Shown: positions 37,675-49,159, counted from the stretch's first letter. The stretch: 64,000 nucleotides of DNA from Amaurobius ferox (GCA_951213105.1 OX578147.1:122747867-122811866); one strand, 5' to 3'. The notes: a model not told the origin generated them from the letters alone. Numbers and translations: made by a program.

Positions 37675-38115
37675 AAATGCCGGTCGCTTGGCCGCTAGGC
37701 CATTAGACAGAGAGTTCTCCAGTATTTCTCAATAATTGAATTAAAAGCCAATGAAGGGCACTCGTCTAAATGATTTCTAGATATAGGCTGTCCTAGATCA
37801 CATAAAGTTCAATCCAGGGAAGCAGTAAATCCAATTCGATGGAATTCGAGCCTTGAGATAGTCATGACCAGTCAGAAGGCTGAACCTGACAACTGCTTCT
37901 CGCCGTGGAGCCTCTGGAATGACTAAAACGTTCTAACTGAGGACCCTCCATGACTTTCCCTTAGATGCCTTCAGACATTTTGTCTCAATTTCTTTCCTGT
38001 GTAGCATTTTAATGTTCAGTTGTGCTGAATGGTGTAAAGAAGTAGGCCCCCACGTTGTGCAACCTGGATAACACTCAATCTACTACAACAGCTCTTGCCG
38101 CTCTATAATAATTGC
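37675..38115. repeat. GC-richer block, probable SINE-like interspersed repeat
   Basis: This block is clearly GC-richer than its flanks. It contains tRNA-promoter-like words (ggccgctaggcc near 37690, agttcaatcc near 37808) and ends near ttgtgcaacctggataacac. It lies directly before two copies of the SINE tail module at 38196-38335. No open frame is convincing. I could not find a second full copy in the window, so the assignment is tentative. Confidence 0.35.
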
Positions 38116-38195
38116 CCAAAGTGCTTGTGTTTTTCCACGCACTCCAGAAGCTCCGCCGAGATCTAGTGGACTGAAACTTTACACTCCAAATAGTT

Positions 38196-38335
38196 GCTCA
38201 ATGTCTTGAAATGAGTCGAACGGTTTGGGTTTTCGACACTTAAAGTATTACCGTTCCCGGCCACCCAATTTACTGCTCATGCCTTAGGGCGAGTCGAGTG
38301 GTCTGGGTCTTCGACACTTAAAGTATCAAACACGA
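38196..38335 (+). repeat. Two tandem copies of the SINE 3' tail module
   Basis: Two segments, at about 38196-38255 and 38256-38335, share gagtcga-cgg or gagtcgagtgg, then tctgggt or ttgggtt, then cttcgacacttaaagtat. The second one matches the tail of the composite SINE at about 61143-61203 in order: ccggcc, aattta-tgctcatg, cctt, gagtcg, ggtctgggtcttc and aacac/gacac. This is a tail-only relative of the SINE in this window. Confidence 0.65.
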
Positions 38336-38470
38336 AAAAGAACCCAACGAAGCTGAATATTAATTTTTTTGCCATCAGGCTCGGAAAAAAATGGGGGATT
38401 TAAAATGATTTTCCAAGTCTTCTAAAATCGTCCTCCGTGGCTTGGGCGGCTGAAACTTTGCATACTTATA

Positions 38471-38516
38471 CTACAGTGTCTAGAAGGAAGTACAGTGTTA
38501 GTTCTAGACACTGTAC
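38471..38516. repeat. Short inverted repeat (hairpin)
   Basis: tacagtgtctagaa and its complement ttctagacactgta face each other across a spacer of about 16 bp, extended by cttatact on both outer sides in direct orientation. No terminator or RNA role can be argued. Confidence 0.6.
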
Positions 38517-39823
38517 TTATACTATCGACCACAAGTAAAAACTTCACGAAGCCTGGTTTTCAATTTTCCCTCTGGGGGGGGGCGCAATAAATGGGACGGT
38601 TTTGAAAAGACTTCCCATACCCTGCAGAAGCTTCCAAGCGATCTAGAAGATTGAATATTTGGTAAATTCGTTGTATCGACAATGGGACATAATTCAACGA
38701 AACCAAATTTCCGGAGGGATAGAAAACATGGTGTCGAAAATTATTATCTAGACCCTTCAAAAGACTCCCCCCCTCCCTCTCCAATGGCAGAAGGATCAAT
38801 ATTAGCACACGTATAATATCCACCATTAGACAGAACCCAAGGTTCATCGCTAAGCTATGTATATCGTCAAACAAAATAAAACGAAGAAAAAATTAACTTT
38901 ATTTTCTAAGCGTGTTACTTTTCTTAACTTGTACAGGCTTCAATGCTAGTATTATAATAGATACTCAGGGTGAAACTTGGTAGAAATTAGTATCTTCACA
39001 ATTAAAAGGGTTCTAGAGTAGCGCATTCTTTAATTACTTTACAAAATATCTAAAATTAACTTCAAACTAAATTTAAATCTATTAACTATGATTGATTAAT
39101 CTTCCCGGCTTTCAACCATTATTCAAATAATGCTGATATATATTTCGCATTCATTAAACCGATGTTTTACAACTTTCAAAAAACGTTAATTTTCGCACCA
39201 TTTCGTAATTCTGAAAATTAGCCCCTTCATTCTCACTCCTTTTACATTAAAAATGGTCCCTCATAATTAATTTACCTACCTCATTCCAATTCTCCGTACC
39301 TAACCAAAGATTGAGTCTGCACTTCTCTGTTAACCAAATTAGATAGATTGCCTGTTAGGTGTTCTGAAGAAAGGAATTTTACCGCGGCCTCTAATCGCTA
39401 TTTGTACGTTACTTGTTCATTAGTGTTGCCAACCGTTCGCTCGAAATTGATTCTAAAATAGAATTTCTCCGATAAATATTGGCAGATTTGAAAAGATGTG
39501 ATAAAAATTCCGAAATTCTGAATAGAAATCTCGTTTGTACAAGGATTATTTTAAAAGAATTGATTGGCGTATATTTATTTCTGTGACGATTAACTCAGCA
39601 TTAACTCTTTAAATCCATTTTAAAGTCAAATACTCAAGTTTACATTTACTGTATATGTTTATATTGTAAAATTTAATTACTTCGAAAACAGTCAGTGCTT
39701 TAAAACTTCAAAATGTTTATTTAGTTAAACATTATTGCACATTAAATATTCCTTGGATTTATGTCATTTAAGATTTTAAATAATCATTTAATGCATGTGG
39801 CTTATAAGTATTAAAATCTACCT
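38517..39823. other. AT-rich DNA, nothing recognised
   Basis: No gene identified. A run of nine G lies at 38574-38582 and a C-rich tract at about 38766-38781. The minus-strand frame 38560-38874 spans these and shows no recognisable motif. Confidence 0.4.
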
Positions 39824-39907
39824 TTCCTTTAGCAAAGCATTACTTTTCCTTTAGCAAAGTTTCCTTTAGAAAAGTTTCCTTTAGCAAGTTACTTTTCCTT
39901 TAGCAAA
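39824..39907. repeat. Short tandem repeat of tttcctttagcaaag
   Basis: Five or so imperfect units of 15-20 bp, each containing cctttagcaaa or cctttagaaaa, follow one another. Slippage-type repeat. Confidence 0.8.
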
Positions 39908-40804
39908 TCATTTCAAACGCATTGTGAGATTGAATAACTTCTAGCATAGAATATGAATTATTAACAATGTATTAATGTATTATTAACAATTTATTAAGTA
40001 ATGGGTTTATACGTTTCTTATATTTTATTTAGATTAATTAAGAATTTTATTTAGATCCTTAAATTTTATTACGTCTTGACCTGTTCTATACTGTTGTTGT
40101 TCGAGATAAATAATATCAAAATTTCCACCAGAAGCATTCTACAATTCTCTATATATAAATATTTTGAGCGGATAATTTTAGTCTAATGCGAAATCGTTTG
40201 TAATTAGCTACACGATAGAAAAGAAAGTATAAGTGGTCTAAGATATGTAGGCAAAGTAGGATGGAATGATCATTTTTCTCTTTATATATTAAATAAGTTG
40301 TTTAATCAAACACATATGACTTATCCATACTGAGCGTGTAACCACATAATTTTAATTTCTAAATTTCAAATGTACAAGAAAGTTTCTTATAAAGTCCTGT
40401 ATAAGGAAATTGAGATGCTAAAACGTATTGGCATATTAAGGAGACATAATATATTTTAAATAAAGAAAATGTTCTATAATTAATAATAACAAAATAAAAT
40501 GGAAACAAATATATATATATAAACAAATATACAAATGGAGACATAATATATTTTAAATAAAGAAAAGGTTTTATAATTAATATTTTATATTACTGTGTTA
40601 TAGTTAATTACTTTGTACCACTGATTAGTTTTGAAACTATAAATGTGCAAGAAAATGTACAAAAATTATTTCGATTGTAGTACATAATTACAATTCAAAT
40701 TTTTTTGAACTATGTATTTAATTGATGTATGTTATATTTCGATCAGGATATTGTATTATATTACAGTCTTTACTTATATTACATACATAAATATATACAT
40801 AGGG
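39908..40804. other. AT-rich DNA, nothing recognised
   Basis: No gene seen. Near 40437-40475 and 40533-40575 the words gagacataatatattttaaat and aaagaaaa-gtt recur, a small duplication about 96 bp apart. Confidence 0.4.
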
Positions 40805-40880
40805 ACGTTTATATGATATATATATATATATATATCATATAAACGTTTGATCTATATATATATATAGAGAGAGAGATTAA
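40805..40880. repeat. Perfect 40-bp palindrome around a TA tract, followed by TA and GA runs
   Basis: acgtttatatga and tcatataaacgt flank a TA run, making a near-perfect hairpin at about 40805-40845. It is followed by gatc, a second TA run and a GA run. TA-rich cruciform-prone DNA of this sort often arises by slippage and is length-unstable. Confidence 0.8.
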
Positions 40881-41394
40881 ACAAATTATATTTTTCCGCT
40901 GAGACTTATCAGCGGTTAAAGCAACGATGTTTTATTTTCTACTTATCACAACACACATCTATCTTGCATCTTCAGTGAGTTGCGTTTCATATTAAAATCT
41001 AATTCGAGCAGAATCTTATTTTATTTCCATTTCACTCCCAACGATGCCTTGTTATTGAATAATATCTTAAGTACTGTCAAGATTTATTTTTAATTTGAGA
41101 TGCATTCTTTATTTCAAACATTTTTCAGAATTTTTACTTGAATTATTATTATTATTATTTTTTTTTCGGGGGGGGGGGGGGGGCACATTGGTTTCAATAA
41201 GGAAAATTTCTAGAAAATTCTAGCAAAACATGAACTTCCCCTTAATCGTTACGGAAACATTGCGGAACTTGCACTGTGTTATTTCCATACCATTTCTTTA
41301 ACCAATGTACCCGACGTTGTTCATGATTAAAATATATACATTATGGGTATTGCTTTGATAAATTAATTTGAAAACTGTGCACCATATCAAGAAC
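40881..41394. other. AT-rich DNA with ATT, T and G homopolymer tracts
   Basis: An ATT microsatellite (about 41143-41159) runs into a T run and then 16 consecutive G at about 41168-41183. Nothing else is recognised. Confidence 0.6.
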
Positions 41395-41770
41395 AGTTCA
41401 TGCAACCATTCTAAAATTTATGTAATTCTTTTTCTAATGAAAAATTACATATAAAACAATTACTCATTTAACATTATTGAAGACCCTAACTTATGATTTT
41501 TTTCAAAAATTCATTTGGGGTCTTCTTAACATTCGATTGAGTTTAAAATCAATAGAGTTTCAGTATTCATCGATTGTAATAATCGTATTAAATTAATTTT
41601 GAAACGTTTCATTCATTCGTAAGATATCACCACACACACACATAACCTCAAGAACGTTTGATTTCAGTTCAGGGATGCTTTAAACTCGCCCTTTCCTCGG
41701 AAACTATCATTAGAGTTTTCAACCCCGTCACAATACTTCCCTTATACATTATGCTATGTATTTAGGAATA
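41395..41770 (-). repeat. Dispersed repeat with terminal hairpin, truncated minus-strand copy
   Basis: On the minus strand this reads from the end carrying aaggg-aagtattgtgacgggg into cgagttt-like, ggcgagtttaaagcat, cacacacaca and cattagaaaaa-aattacat. It aligns with the better copy at 52915-53420. Non-coding repeats of this form, with a hairpin of tactttcc and ggaaagta, a degenerate cacaca or gtctgtctg tract and repeated -aaatttggt- lines, are widespread in arthropod genomes to my knowledge. The class is unresolved. Confidence 0.6.
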
Positions 41771-41883
41771 GTAAAATGTAGACATTTTGGAATATTAAAG
41801 TTCATAAAAATAATACTGCTGTTCACGGTTGTTCATATGTGATTTGCACCATTCATATATCATATTAGTTACAATAAAATGAC

Positions 41884-41943
41884 AGTACTTATTAGCTCAT
41901 AAAAAGTACTTATTAGCTCATATAAAGTACTTATTAGCTCATT
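41884..41943. repeat. Three tandem 20-bp units
   Basis: agtacttattagctcat is repeated three times with aaaa or ataa spacers. Simple tandem repeat. Confidence 0.9.
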
Positions 41944-42312
41944 TTTCTTCAGATATTCCTTGGTGATTAAAATAATTATGCTTTTTTTCCCTATCATAAT
42001 ACGTATCCCTTTCTCATCGTCATTACTTTCCTTAACAAATCTAATTACGACAGAATATTACCTTCTATTCAACAATGCCTTCTGATGGAATTATGTCGTC
42101 TTCAATACGATCTAAAAATAATTTCCCTTTTATTTCAGAAACCTTTTGTTTCATCCTTCTTTTTTTTTCAGACAATTTTTTTTTTTGGCAGATTTCTCAC
42201 AACGAGACAATATTTTAATAATTACTATTAGCAGCACCGCGTCTAACTTCAGTGAATTCTTTTCAAAAACTTCCAATGCTATCGACATAGACCCGCTGTA
42301 GCCATTTTTTTT
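41944..42312. other. AT-rich DNA, nothing recognised
   Basis: Several T runs and no coding or element signal. Confidence 0.4.
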
Positions 42313-42315
42313 TGT

Positions 42316-42356
<41 letters not shown>
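42313..42356. repeat. TG dinucleotide microsatellite
   Basis: Tandem TG for about 44 bp with one TA interruption near the start. Confidence 0.95.
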
Positions 42357-42358
<2 letters not shown>

Positions 42359-42846
42359 GCTCGGATTTAATGAGATGGGTGAGATGTTAATTGCGCCATT
42401 GATCGAAAACCTCCAGACTTAACGTATTTTACATTTTTATGCGGAATTAATGCGCAGCTTCCAAAAGAAATTAACTTCGTTAGGGATTTTTGTGTTCGTG
42501 GGGAGAAAAATTCAATTATAGCTTTAAACTAAGAAGATTTGTAAAAAGTGGAAGTTATGCAAATGTGAACATCTGGAGAATCCCGTTTTCCATGATGAAT
42601 AAAAAGTATCTTCTTTTAACGACGATAATACACATGTAGAGGCATTATTCTTTTATTTTGAGTTCGAGCGCCATTTTCGGAGTTTAAATGCGTTTAAAAA
42701 AAGGAGTAACTGCATAAAAATAGTAATTTTGGCTTGTATTAAATATCACCTAGAAAAATAGCGTATAATTTCAAGTATATTTTTAAATAGTAAGAAGAGT
42801 TGCCATTTTAAGTTATTAGAATAGCTTGACAAAATTCGTTGAGATT

Positions 42847-42881
<35 letters not shown>

Positions 42882-43232
42882 TCCAGCAGTGCATGATTTT
42901 ATAATTTATCCTCACAATGTGTATAAGATAGATGTATCGAAAATTATTTGCATCATTTTTGGTTTAAATATATATAAAAGAGAAAGACTATGTAGAATTA
43001 TAAATCATAGTTTTTCATTACATAAAGCATGGGAACCAAACCATAGTAGATTAGAAGCTTAGGAGAGATATCCGCTGTGGGAACCACCTAGTTTATGCCA
43101 AATATAGCTGACGATCGTTAAGATCGTATCCTCTCCTCTTCAATTAAAACCCATTCCATGGTGATACGACCCACAATTCATCCACCGGGTATGGTAAGAA
43201 GAACGCAACTTACAGACAGACTCAGATTTTTA
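42357..43232. other. AT-rich DNA with a TA microsatellite
   Basis: A TA run occupies 42850-42879. The plus-strand frame 42826-43062 runs through it and is not considered a gene. No other feature is seen. Confidence 0.5.
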
Positions 43233-43517
43233 CTTCTTCTTCGACCCAGACCGTCCGACCTACCAGAAAGGTGTAAGGTATCTGTTTGGACGGCCGGGAA
43301 GTGCCACCCAATTTAGACCGGAACCCAGTGGGGGAGGCATCCACAGGGACCGTACCCTCCTTCCCCTACCACCAACCTCTCGGAAGGACTTACGGACCCA
43401 CATGTTTAACGTGATCGTACTCCGCGTGAACACGGCGGCAGTTTGGGCAGTGGCTGGAATCGAACTAGGGCCTACCGAGTGCAACTCCAGCGCGCTAACC
43501 ACAGGACTACCGCGCCC
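43233..43517 (-). mobile_element. tRNA-derived SINE, copy 1
   Basis: Reading on minus from 43517, the head gggcgcggtagtcctgtggttagcgcgc carries an A-box-like segment, and about 35-40 bp later a B box AGTTCGATTCC, as in a tRNA-derived Pol III promoter. The body (cggagtacgatcacgttaaa, acatgtgggtccgtaa, ggtggtaggggaaggagggt) matches the copies at 43884-44176 and 60912-61238. The 3' end has ggacggtctgggtc and a gaagaagaag tail. It is non-coding; long frames such as the one at 43260-43502 are conserved only because the SINE is. It lacks the 5S rRNA-like head of the third copy. Confidence 0.9.
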
Positions 43518-43814
43518 TCAGGTTTTTACTTGGTGGCCCACTTCCTACCCTTTAATAACTGCTGCCTTTGAGCAATTCAGAACTAGAACCGATTTACTGA
43601 TGCTGCCAATACGAGTGCCCATGATTATTCGATGTTCAAAGTCAGTCAGATCACGTATTTTATCCATTATTTCTTGAACAATGCACCTCGTTACTCTTTG
43701 CATACCTCCAGTTTTGAATTAAACCGATCCAGCATTTGAACAGTAGCTCTACACTTTTATCTCCAGGATCGCTATCTTGCATTAAATGCACCGATTGTCA
43801 AAATAGTTTGCCAC

Positions 43815-43883
43815 TATAGACGCACATATACGCGCGTGTGTGTTATTTACGCACATATGTGTGTGAATTATGCCAACATATGT
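43815..43883. repeat. CA/TG and CG-interrupted palindromic microsatellite, left part
   Basis: Short self-complementary words (cacatatgtgtg, acgcgcgtgtgtg) precede SINE copy 2 and continue on its other side at 44177-44352, so the SINE was inserted into one microsatellite. Confidence 0.75.
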
Positions 43884-44176
43884 GCTGTTGTTGTTGAGAC
43901 CCAGACCATCCGACCTACCAGAAAGGTGTAAGGTATCTGTTTGGACGGCCGGGAAATGCCACCCAATTTAGACCGGAACCCCGTGGGAGAGGCATTCACA
44001 GAGACCGTACCCTCCTTCCCCTACCACCAACCTCTCGGAAGGAGTTATGGACCCACATGTTTAACGTGATCGTACTCCGCGTGAACACGGCGGCAGAAAT
44101 GGCAGTGGCGGGAATCGAACCCGGGCCTACTCCCGCGTGCAACTCTCGCGCGCTAACCACAGGGCTACCGCGCCCC
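43884..44176 (-). mobile_element. tRNA-derived SINE, copy 2
   Basis: The minus strand starts at about 44176 with gggcgcggtagccctgtggt and has a perfect B box GGTTCGATTCC. The body matches copy 1, and the tail ends ggtctgggtctcaacaacaac. This is the least damaged tRNA-like head of the three copies. Flanking acatatgtg on both sides may be part of the target duplication but is hard to separate from the surrounding microsatellite. No 5S-like head is present. Confidence 0.9.
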
Positions 44177-44352
44177 ACGCACATATGTGTGAAATATATA
44201 CACACGTGTATAAGTTGTGTGTAACACACATGTGTGTGTAAGTGTGAGATACACACGCGTGTGCAAGTGTGAGATACATACACACAGATGTGTAAGCGTG
44301 AGATACATACAAACATGTGTGTGAGATACATACACACATATGTGTGTAAGTA
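44177..44352. repeat. Palindromic CA/TG minisatellite
   Basis: Five to six degenerate units of about 30 bp repeat the theme gtgagata, cacacac and gtgtgtaag. Most units contain a small palindrome (acacatgtgt, cacgcgtg, cacatatgtg). Several minus- and plus-strand frames here (for example 43996-44457) are cysteine- and threonine-rich translations of this repeat. Confidence 0.85.
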
Positions 44353-44984
44353 CAGGAGTTCAAGGAAGCTCCTTAAGTACACCAATGACTTTGTAAGGAA
44401 AGAGTATGAGTCTACACTCTTTACATTTACTCTATCTAGAAAAGTAAACATAGCCATTCGAATAAATATGATTGAAGCGCTCTTAATGGTGAACTAAAAT
44501 GTTAGAATATTGCACTCGGCAACAAAATAAGATAAAAGAGAAACGTCAATTAAAAAATTGAGGAAGATTAACTAATTGACTTCAAAAACGAGTATGTGAA
44601 AGGCAATAAATCCCAGTCAAACAGTATTATCATCAGATACTTTTAAACTACGATACCTGCGACGCTTCTCAAAGTAGGAATAAATAGTTCAAATATGCAT
44701 TATTGATGACGAACTCTATTTTGAACAGACTTGGCATTAGATTCCATTGCATGCAAATGTTTTTTATTTTAGCATTCTTTAGTGGGACAGTATTTCGCGA
44801 ATAACCATTTTGAGTGAAATAAATGCCTTCCACAACAGTTTTATTGTCGATCCCTCCTCCTCAGATAACGCGCTGCAATTTTGAAATTTACTTTATGGGT
44901 CTATCTCGCTTTGTTGCCGAGTCCACTATCTTAACTTTTCAAATTATCTGCTAGAGTTACTGCATACTTTATCCGTTCTCTCCC
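44353..44984. other. AT-rich DNA, nothing recognised
   Basis: No gene or element could be identified. Confidence 0.4.
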
Positions 44985-45045
44985 AGCCACTCAAACAGCT
45001 GCTGTAAGTCCTAGGTCCAGTCGAGTGATCTGGGACTTCACTCTA
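44985..45045 (+). repeat. SINE tail-module fragment
   Basis: gctgctgtaagtcct, agtcgagtgatctggga and cttcac match, in order, the tail module of the composite SINE (ggctactcatgtcct, gagtcggtcggtctggg, cttcaac). No head or body is attached. Confidence 0.5.
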
Positions 45046-45222
45046 TCCGCTGGGAAATGGTCACTTTACTCTAGATAGACCTAACGTGTACACTCATGGA
45101 TATTTCCTTACAAAATTATTGGGGTCCTTAAAGACTTTCCTACGAACCCCTTATATATATATATATTATACACCACACATAAAATACCTTCACACACAAC
45201 TCTAAGGATATGAAACTAAAAT

Positions 45223-45310
45223 TATTCTCCTCACAATCTATCTATTTATCAAAATTATTCTCCTCACAATCTATATATTTATCCAAATTATTCTCCTCAC
45301 ATTTCCTCAC
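45223..45310. repeat. Three tandem units of about 36 bp
   Basis: aattattctcctcacaatct followed by at-tatttatc is repeated, with the last unit diverging into cctcac words. Simple tandem repeat. Confidence 0.85.
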
Positions 45311-45344
45311 TATCAATCAATCAAAATGAATCCCCTCACCATCT

Positions 45345-45480
45345 AACTCTCTTGGCGAAATTGGCGACTTATTTAGCGACATGTCGCCAACGTTGCGATA
45401 TTTTGCCCCAGATTGACAAAAATATCGTCAAAATTGAAAAAAATGACACTAAATTAAAGAAAATGACGCCAAATTACTGA
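45345..45480 (+). repeat. Dispersed repeat rich in gcgaca/tgtcgcc words, plus copy
   Basis: Aligns with the reverse complement of about 52610-52745. Shared words are atgtcgccaac, gcgatattt, tgccca/ttgcca, caaaaat-tcg and aaatgac-ctaaat. Family unknown. Confidence 0.55.
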
Positions 45481-46610
45481 ATTCATTATTAAAATATTTT
45501 AATGTATGGACTATACGGCTTATTGTGGATGCTATCAGTATTGTTGCGATAAATATAAGCTAATTGGGTACGTATTTTCCATTGTTGTCATCTGAAAATC
45601 CGACACATGTACAATTCAACGTTGAAAACATCGTATTGTGGATTTTATACATCGTTTCTTCACTATGAAAGAAATAATTTCATTGCATTACATAGGTAAA
45701 TGCATGTACAGCCCACGTCCGATTTTTTAAATACGCGAAAAATATCATAACATTAACTCTTTAAAAGGAATCCAAGCAGTTTTTTAAATGTAAAATAACG
45801 TATCTTTGTATACGTCCTTCTGTTTTCACAAGACTACATTTTGTAACAAATATTTCTCTTTATCGTTAAGGAATTCAAGCCTATCATTTTCCACCGATTA
45901 CGAACGCAACAACAAATTGAGCTTGTAAACGCTATTTTCCTCTGTATTTAAAATCTAGTCATGTTTTAGATTATCATAAGAAAAATGGCCGAACTTCACG
46001 CCGTGAGAAATTGAAATCTATTAAAACCGTCTCTCAACGCGCACATGTAATGCACACTCCATATATTAAAGTGATTAAACACGCTTCGGCTCTAAAAGAT
46101 TTTAAGTAGGCATTTTACGTGAAGAATAACCATTGATCGGTAAATTATTTGCTCGTTTAACAGGTATGCAGTAAGTATCTGTAAAGAGGAGGTTCGCTGA
46201 TAAGTATTGGCAGGATAATATTGGATGGAAAATGATCGGTAATGTACAGCAAATGGTTGCTCTGTAGAACGTTGGCTTTCGCGGCATGTTAAGCAATTAT
46301 CGAGTATTTAGAGGAAAATACGAAATAATTTGTACATCGAAATTTGAGCTAGTATGTAGCATAATGACTATTAATTAAAAATGGAATATTTTAGGAATAA
46401 TATATATTAATTCGAATATATTGATTCGATATATATTGATTTGAAATATAAGACTGGCTATTTAATCAATTATTGGGTTCTCATATAACAAAGGTGGAAT
46501 TGCCAATAGTTCTCGTTTGCATGAAACATTTTTGACCAGAAATTTTGGGCCAAGGTTAGTCTGAAACCAGTGGATGACTAAATTTACGCCGAAACTTACT
46601 GCGAATTTTT
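45481..46610. other. AT-rich DNA, nothing recognised
   Basis: No gene seen. The minus-strand frame 46102-46296 lacks motifs. Short palindromic ata/tat words near 46400-46450 are typical of this composition. Confidence 0.4.
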
Positions 46611-47157
46611 GAAACCAACGAACGCTTTAATAATTATCGAAAACCAATGAACGCTTTAATAAATATCGAAATCCATTGAACGCTTTAATAAATATCGAAA
46701 TCCATTGAACGCTTTAATAATTATCAAAAACTAACGAACACTCTAATAATTATCGAAAATCAACGAACGGTTGAATAATTATCGAAAACCAATGAATGCT
46801 TTAATAAATATCGAAAACCAATTAACTCTAAAAATTATTAAAACCAACGAACGCTCTAATAATTATCGAAAAACAACAAACGCTTTAAAAATTATCGAAA
46901 ACCAACAAACGTTTTAATAATAATCGAAAATCAATGAATGCTTTAATTATCGAAAACCCACGAACCCTTTAATAATTATCGAAAACCAACGAACGCTTTG
47001 AAAATCATCAAAAACCAACGAACGCTTTAAAAATCATCAAAAACCAACGAACGGTTGAATAATTATCGAAAACCAACGAATTCTCTAATAATTTTCAAAA
47101 ATTAACGAACGCTTTAATAATTATCGAAAACCTACGAATGCTTTGAAAATCATTCCC
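46611..47157. repeat. 29-bp minisatellite, about 19 degenerate units
   Basis: Units follow the consensus gaaaaccaacgaacgcttta then ataattatc. I count about 19, mostly 29 bp, a few shortened to 26-28 bp. Units 3 and 4 are almost identical, and variants such as cggttgaa recur in non-adjacent units (near 46755 and 47050), which points to unequal exchange. No coding role is evident. Confidence 0.9.
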
Positions 47158-48589
47158 AATCGTGACATCAGAATGCATGAATTCGCTTCCTACCCGCTTT
47201 CCCGACGGCGTCGAAATTAAAAATCGAAATTTCTATCGACTCACTTTACACCATTTCTGGTTTCTTTTTTATGAATTTTTAATTGATTTTTTTATAATCC
47301 GAAATTATCGCTGTCCATATTCATGTCAAGAATGAGAAGTATGAAACTTTAGTTCGCCGATGCAAAAATGAGTTTATATAAAGGGTGCAATTTCGACGAA
47401 TTTTCAAAAAAATATTTAAAATATGAAGAAATTGTCCTACAGATTCGGTTAAAAGAACATTGAAAAGGTTGTTCTTCGATATTTCTGATGGCATTAAGAT
47501 GGAAATTCCGCTATAGTACTTTTATTCGCCAAGAATCCGAACCAATTTGTGTGAAAGTCACTCAAAAGTGTACTTCAACATAAAATAACTAAGAAACTAA
47601 TTCGATTTTTAGCAAAATTGCTCAGAAGTCGTTTGGGAACTGACCCAAAGTATATTTATACTGAATTTTGTAGCTGTGGATTGATTGGATTTTCTGCCAC
47701 GCGATCAACAGATGAACATACAAACAAACATATTTTATTATCTTAGATAGTGAGTTAAAATTCCCCAAAGGGAAATTTTTCAGGCAAATATTCTTTGGAA
47801 ATCTGCATTTTTTGTTCATTCCGGATGACTATCCTCACCAATTGTTCTAAAACATTTTTGTCAAGATAACTCAATTTCTCAAATTTTAAAATTATTAAAA
47901 ATTGTGCGTGGTAGCGTATGCGCATTGTTATTGAGCCAGGTGAACGACCCTACAGAGAACGATATTATGTACCCAGTACAGTGACCCAAAATAGTAATCG
48001 AACAGTAATTTTGTCATATATAAGTTTAATTTATAGACCTCCAAGCAAGTTAGTTGGTGTGAAGTCTGAGTATCCAGATAAAATCGGGGCGAAGTGCTAT
48101 AAATAACTATCAAGTAATTTGAAAGCCTGTAAACGAATCTGAAAAAAATCGAATAAACTTATTGACAAAATGTTATACCACGCAGGATTAGAGCCGACTT
48201 TTTTTTTCAAATATTTTTATTATTGGTACGATTCATAAAATGCAAATAATTAATACCATGTAATTAATTTACAAAAAAAAGCAAAACTTCATCAGTTAAG
48301 CAATTTTTGCTGGGTGTACAGTAGTTTGTTTATATTTTTAAGAGATTGTACACCATGCTTATTGTTGTATCGACTTTGTTCATTGTGTCAGGAAGTAAAA
48401 GAAGGGATAAATAAAAAAAGAAGAAATAAAGGTAATTTGTAGTGATATTTTCAGATTTCACCGTTTAGGTAAGCCTGAAAAACATTTTGTATTCATTCTA
48501 TTTTTTACTGTCCTGCAATATGTAAAAAGGGGGAGTATTGTAGGGTTTAAAAAGTGGTTTTATTGTAAGATAAAAGGAATGAAATTTTC
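47158..48589. other. AT-rich DNA with a dispersed-repeat fragment
   Basis: About 47425-47465 matches 32335-32375 in inverse orientation. Text around 47330-47720 has the style of the hairpin-ended repeat family (repeated -ccaatttgtgtgaaagtcac- lines) but I could not align it confidently. No gene seen. Confidence 0.4.
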
Positions 48590-49150
48590 AGAAAACTGGA
48601 GTCACCAGAAAGCTCTAATTTTTGTTATTAATTTCATACAATATTGGAATTTGTTATTATGTACGAAAGCTATACGTTGGAGACATTAAATTTTGTTTTT
48701 ATTTCATTTCAGAGTAAACTAATTTCCAGTAATATAAAATTACCATCTTGTGTGCTTTACTGTTTGGTATTGCGATTTGTATTCAAAAACAGAGCCATGT
48801 TCTAATCTCCACGCAGATTTCGAACTGTTTCATAAAATTCCTCAGGAGACTTTACAATTTCATCCGAAATTCATTCTTCCAATATATTTTGCGAATAACT
48901 GTATCATTCCTTGGCTAAATGCTCTTGGTAACGTGCCAGAATTGTTATGATAATTCGAAATACCGGCTTTTGACTTCTCGAATTTGGAAAACGAGCGATG
49001 TGATGCTGCAAAAACTAATATAAACGGAGATGTTTCGAAACGTTTGCATACAGAATGAAGAGATGCAAGCCCCTCAAACATGCTGATTTCCCTTTACTTC
49101 CAGAAGTTGCTTTGGAATGTGATTTATTAATAGTAGGAGTCAAAATAGCG
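48590..49150 (+). repeat. Unnamed long repeat, copy A (5' part of the shared 3' region)
   Basis: Shares with 51840-52330, 54880-55460 and 60110-60560 the blocks cagagccat-ttctaat, ttcataaaattcctcaggaga, cgtgccagaa-tgttatgataattcgaaatacc, ttgacttctcgaat and gatgtgatgc, then actaatataaa-gag. It is interrupted at about 49160 by other sequence and resumes near 49548 with ggcatgtatgg and acgatatgttacag. A minus-strand frame (48860-49081) is shared with copy C. Element class unknown. Confidence 0.8.
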
Positions 49151-49159
49151 TAGCTCTTA

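Noticed and set aside
43260..44457. Minus-strand frames over the SINE copies (similar ones at 60873-61314 on plus)
   Set aside because: The translations look conserved only because the SINE DNA is conserved. The frames overlap on both strands and are interrupted differently in each copy.
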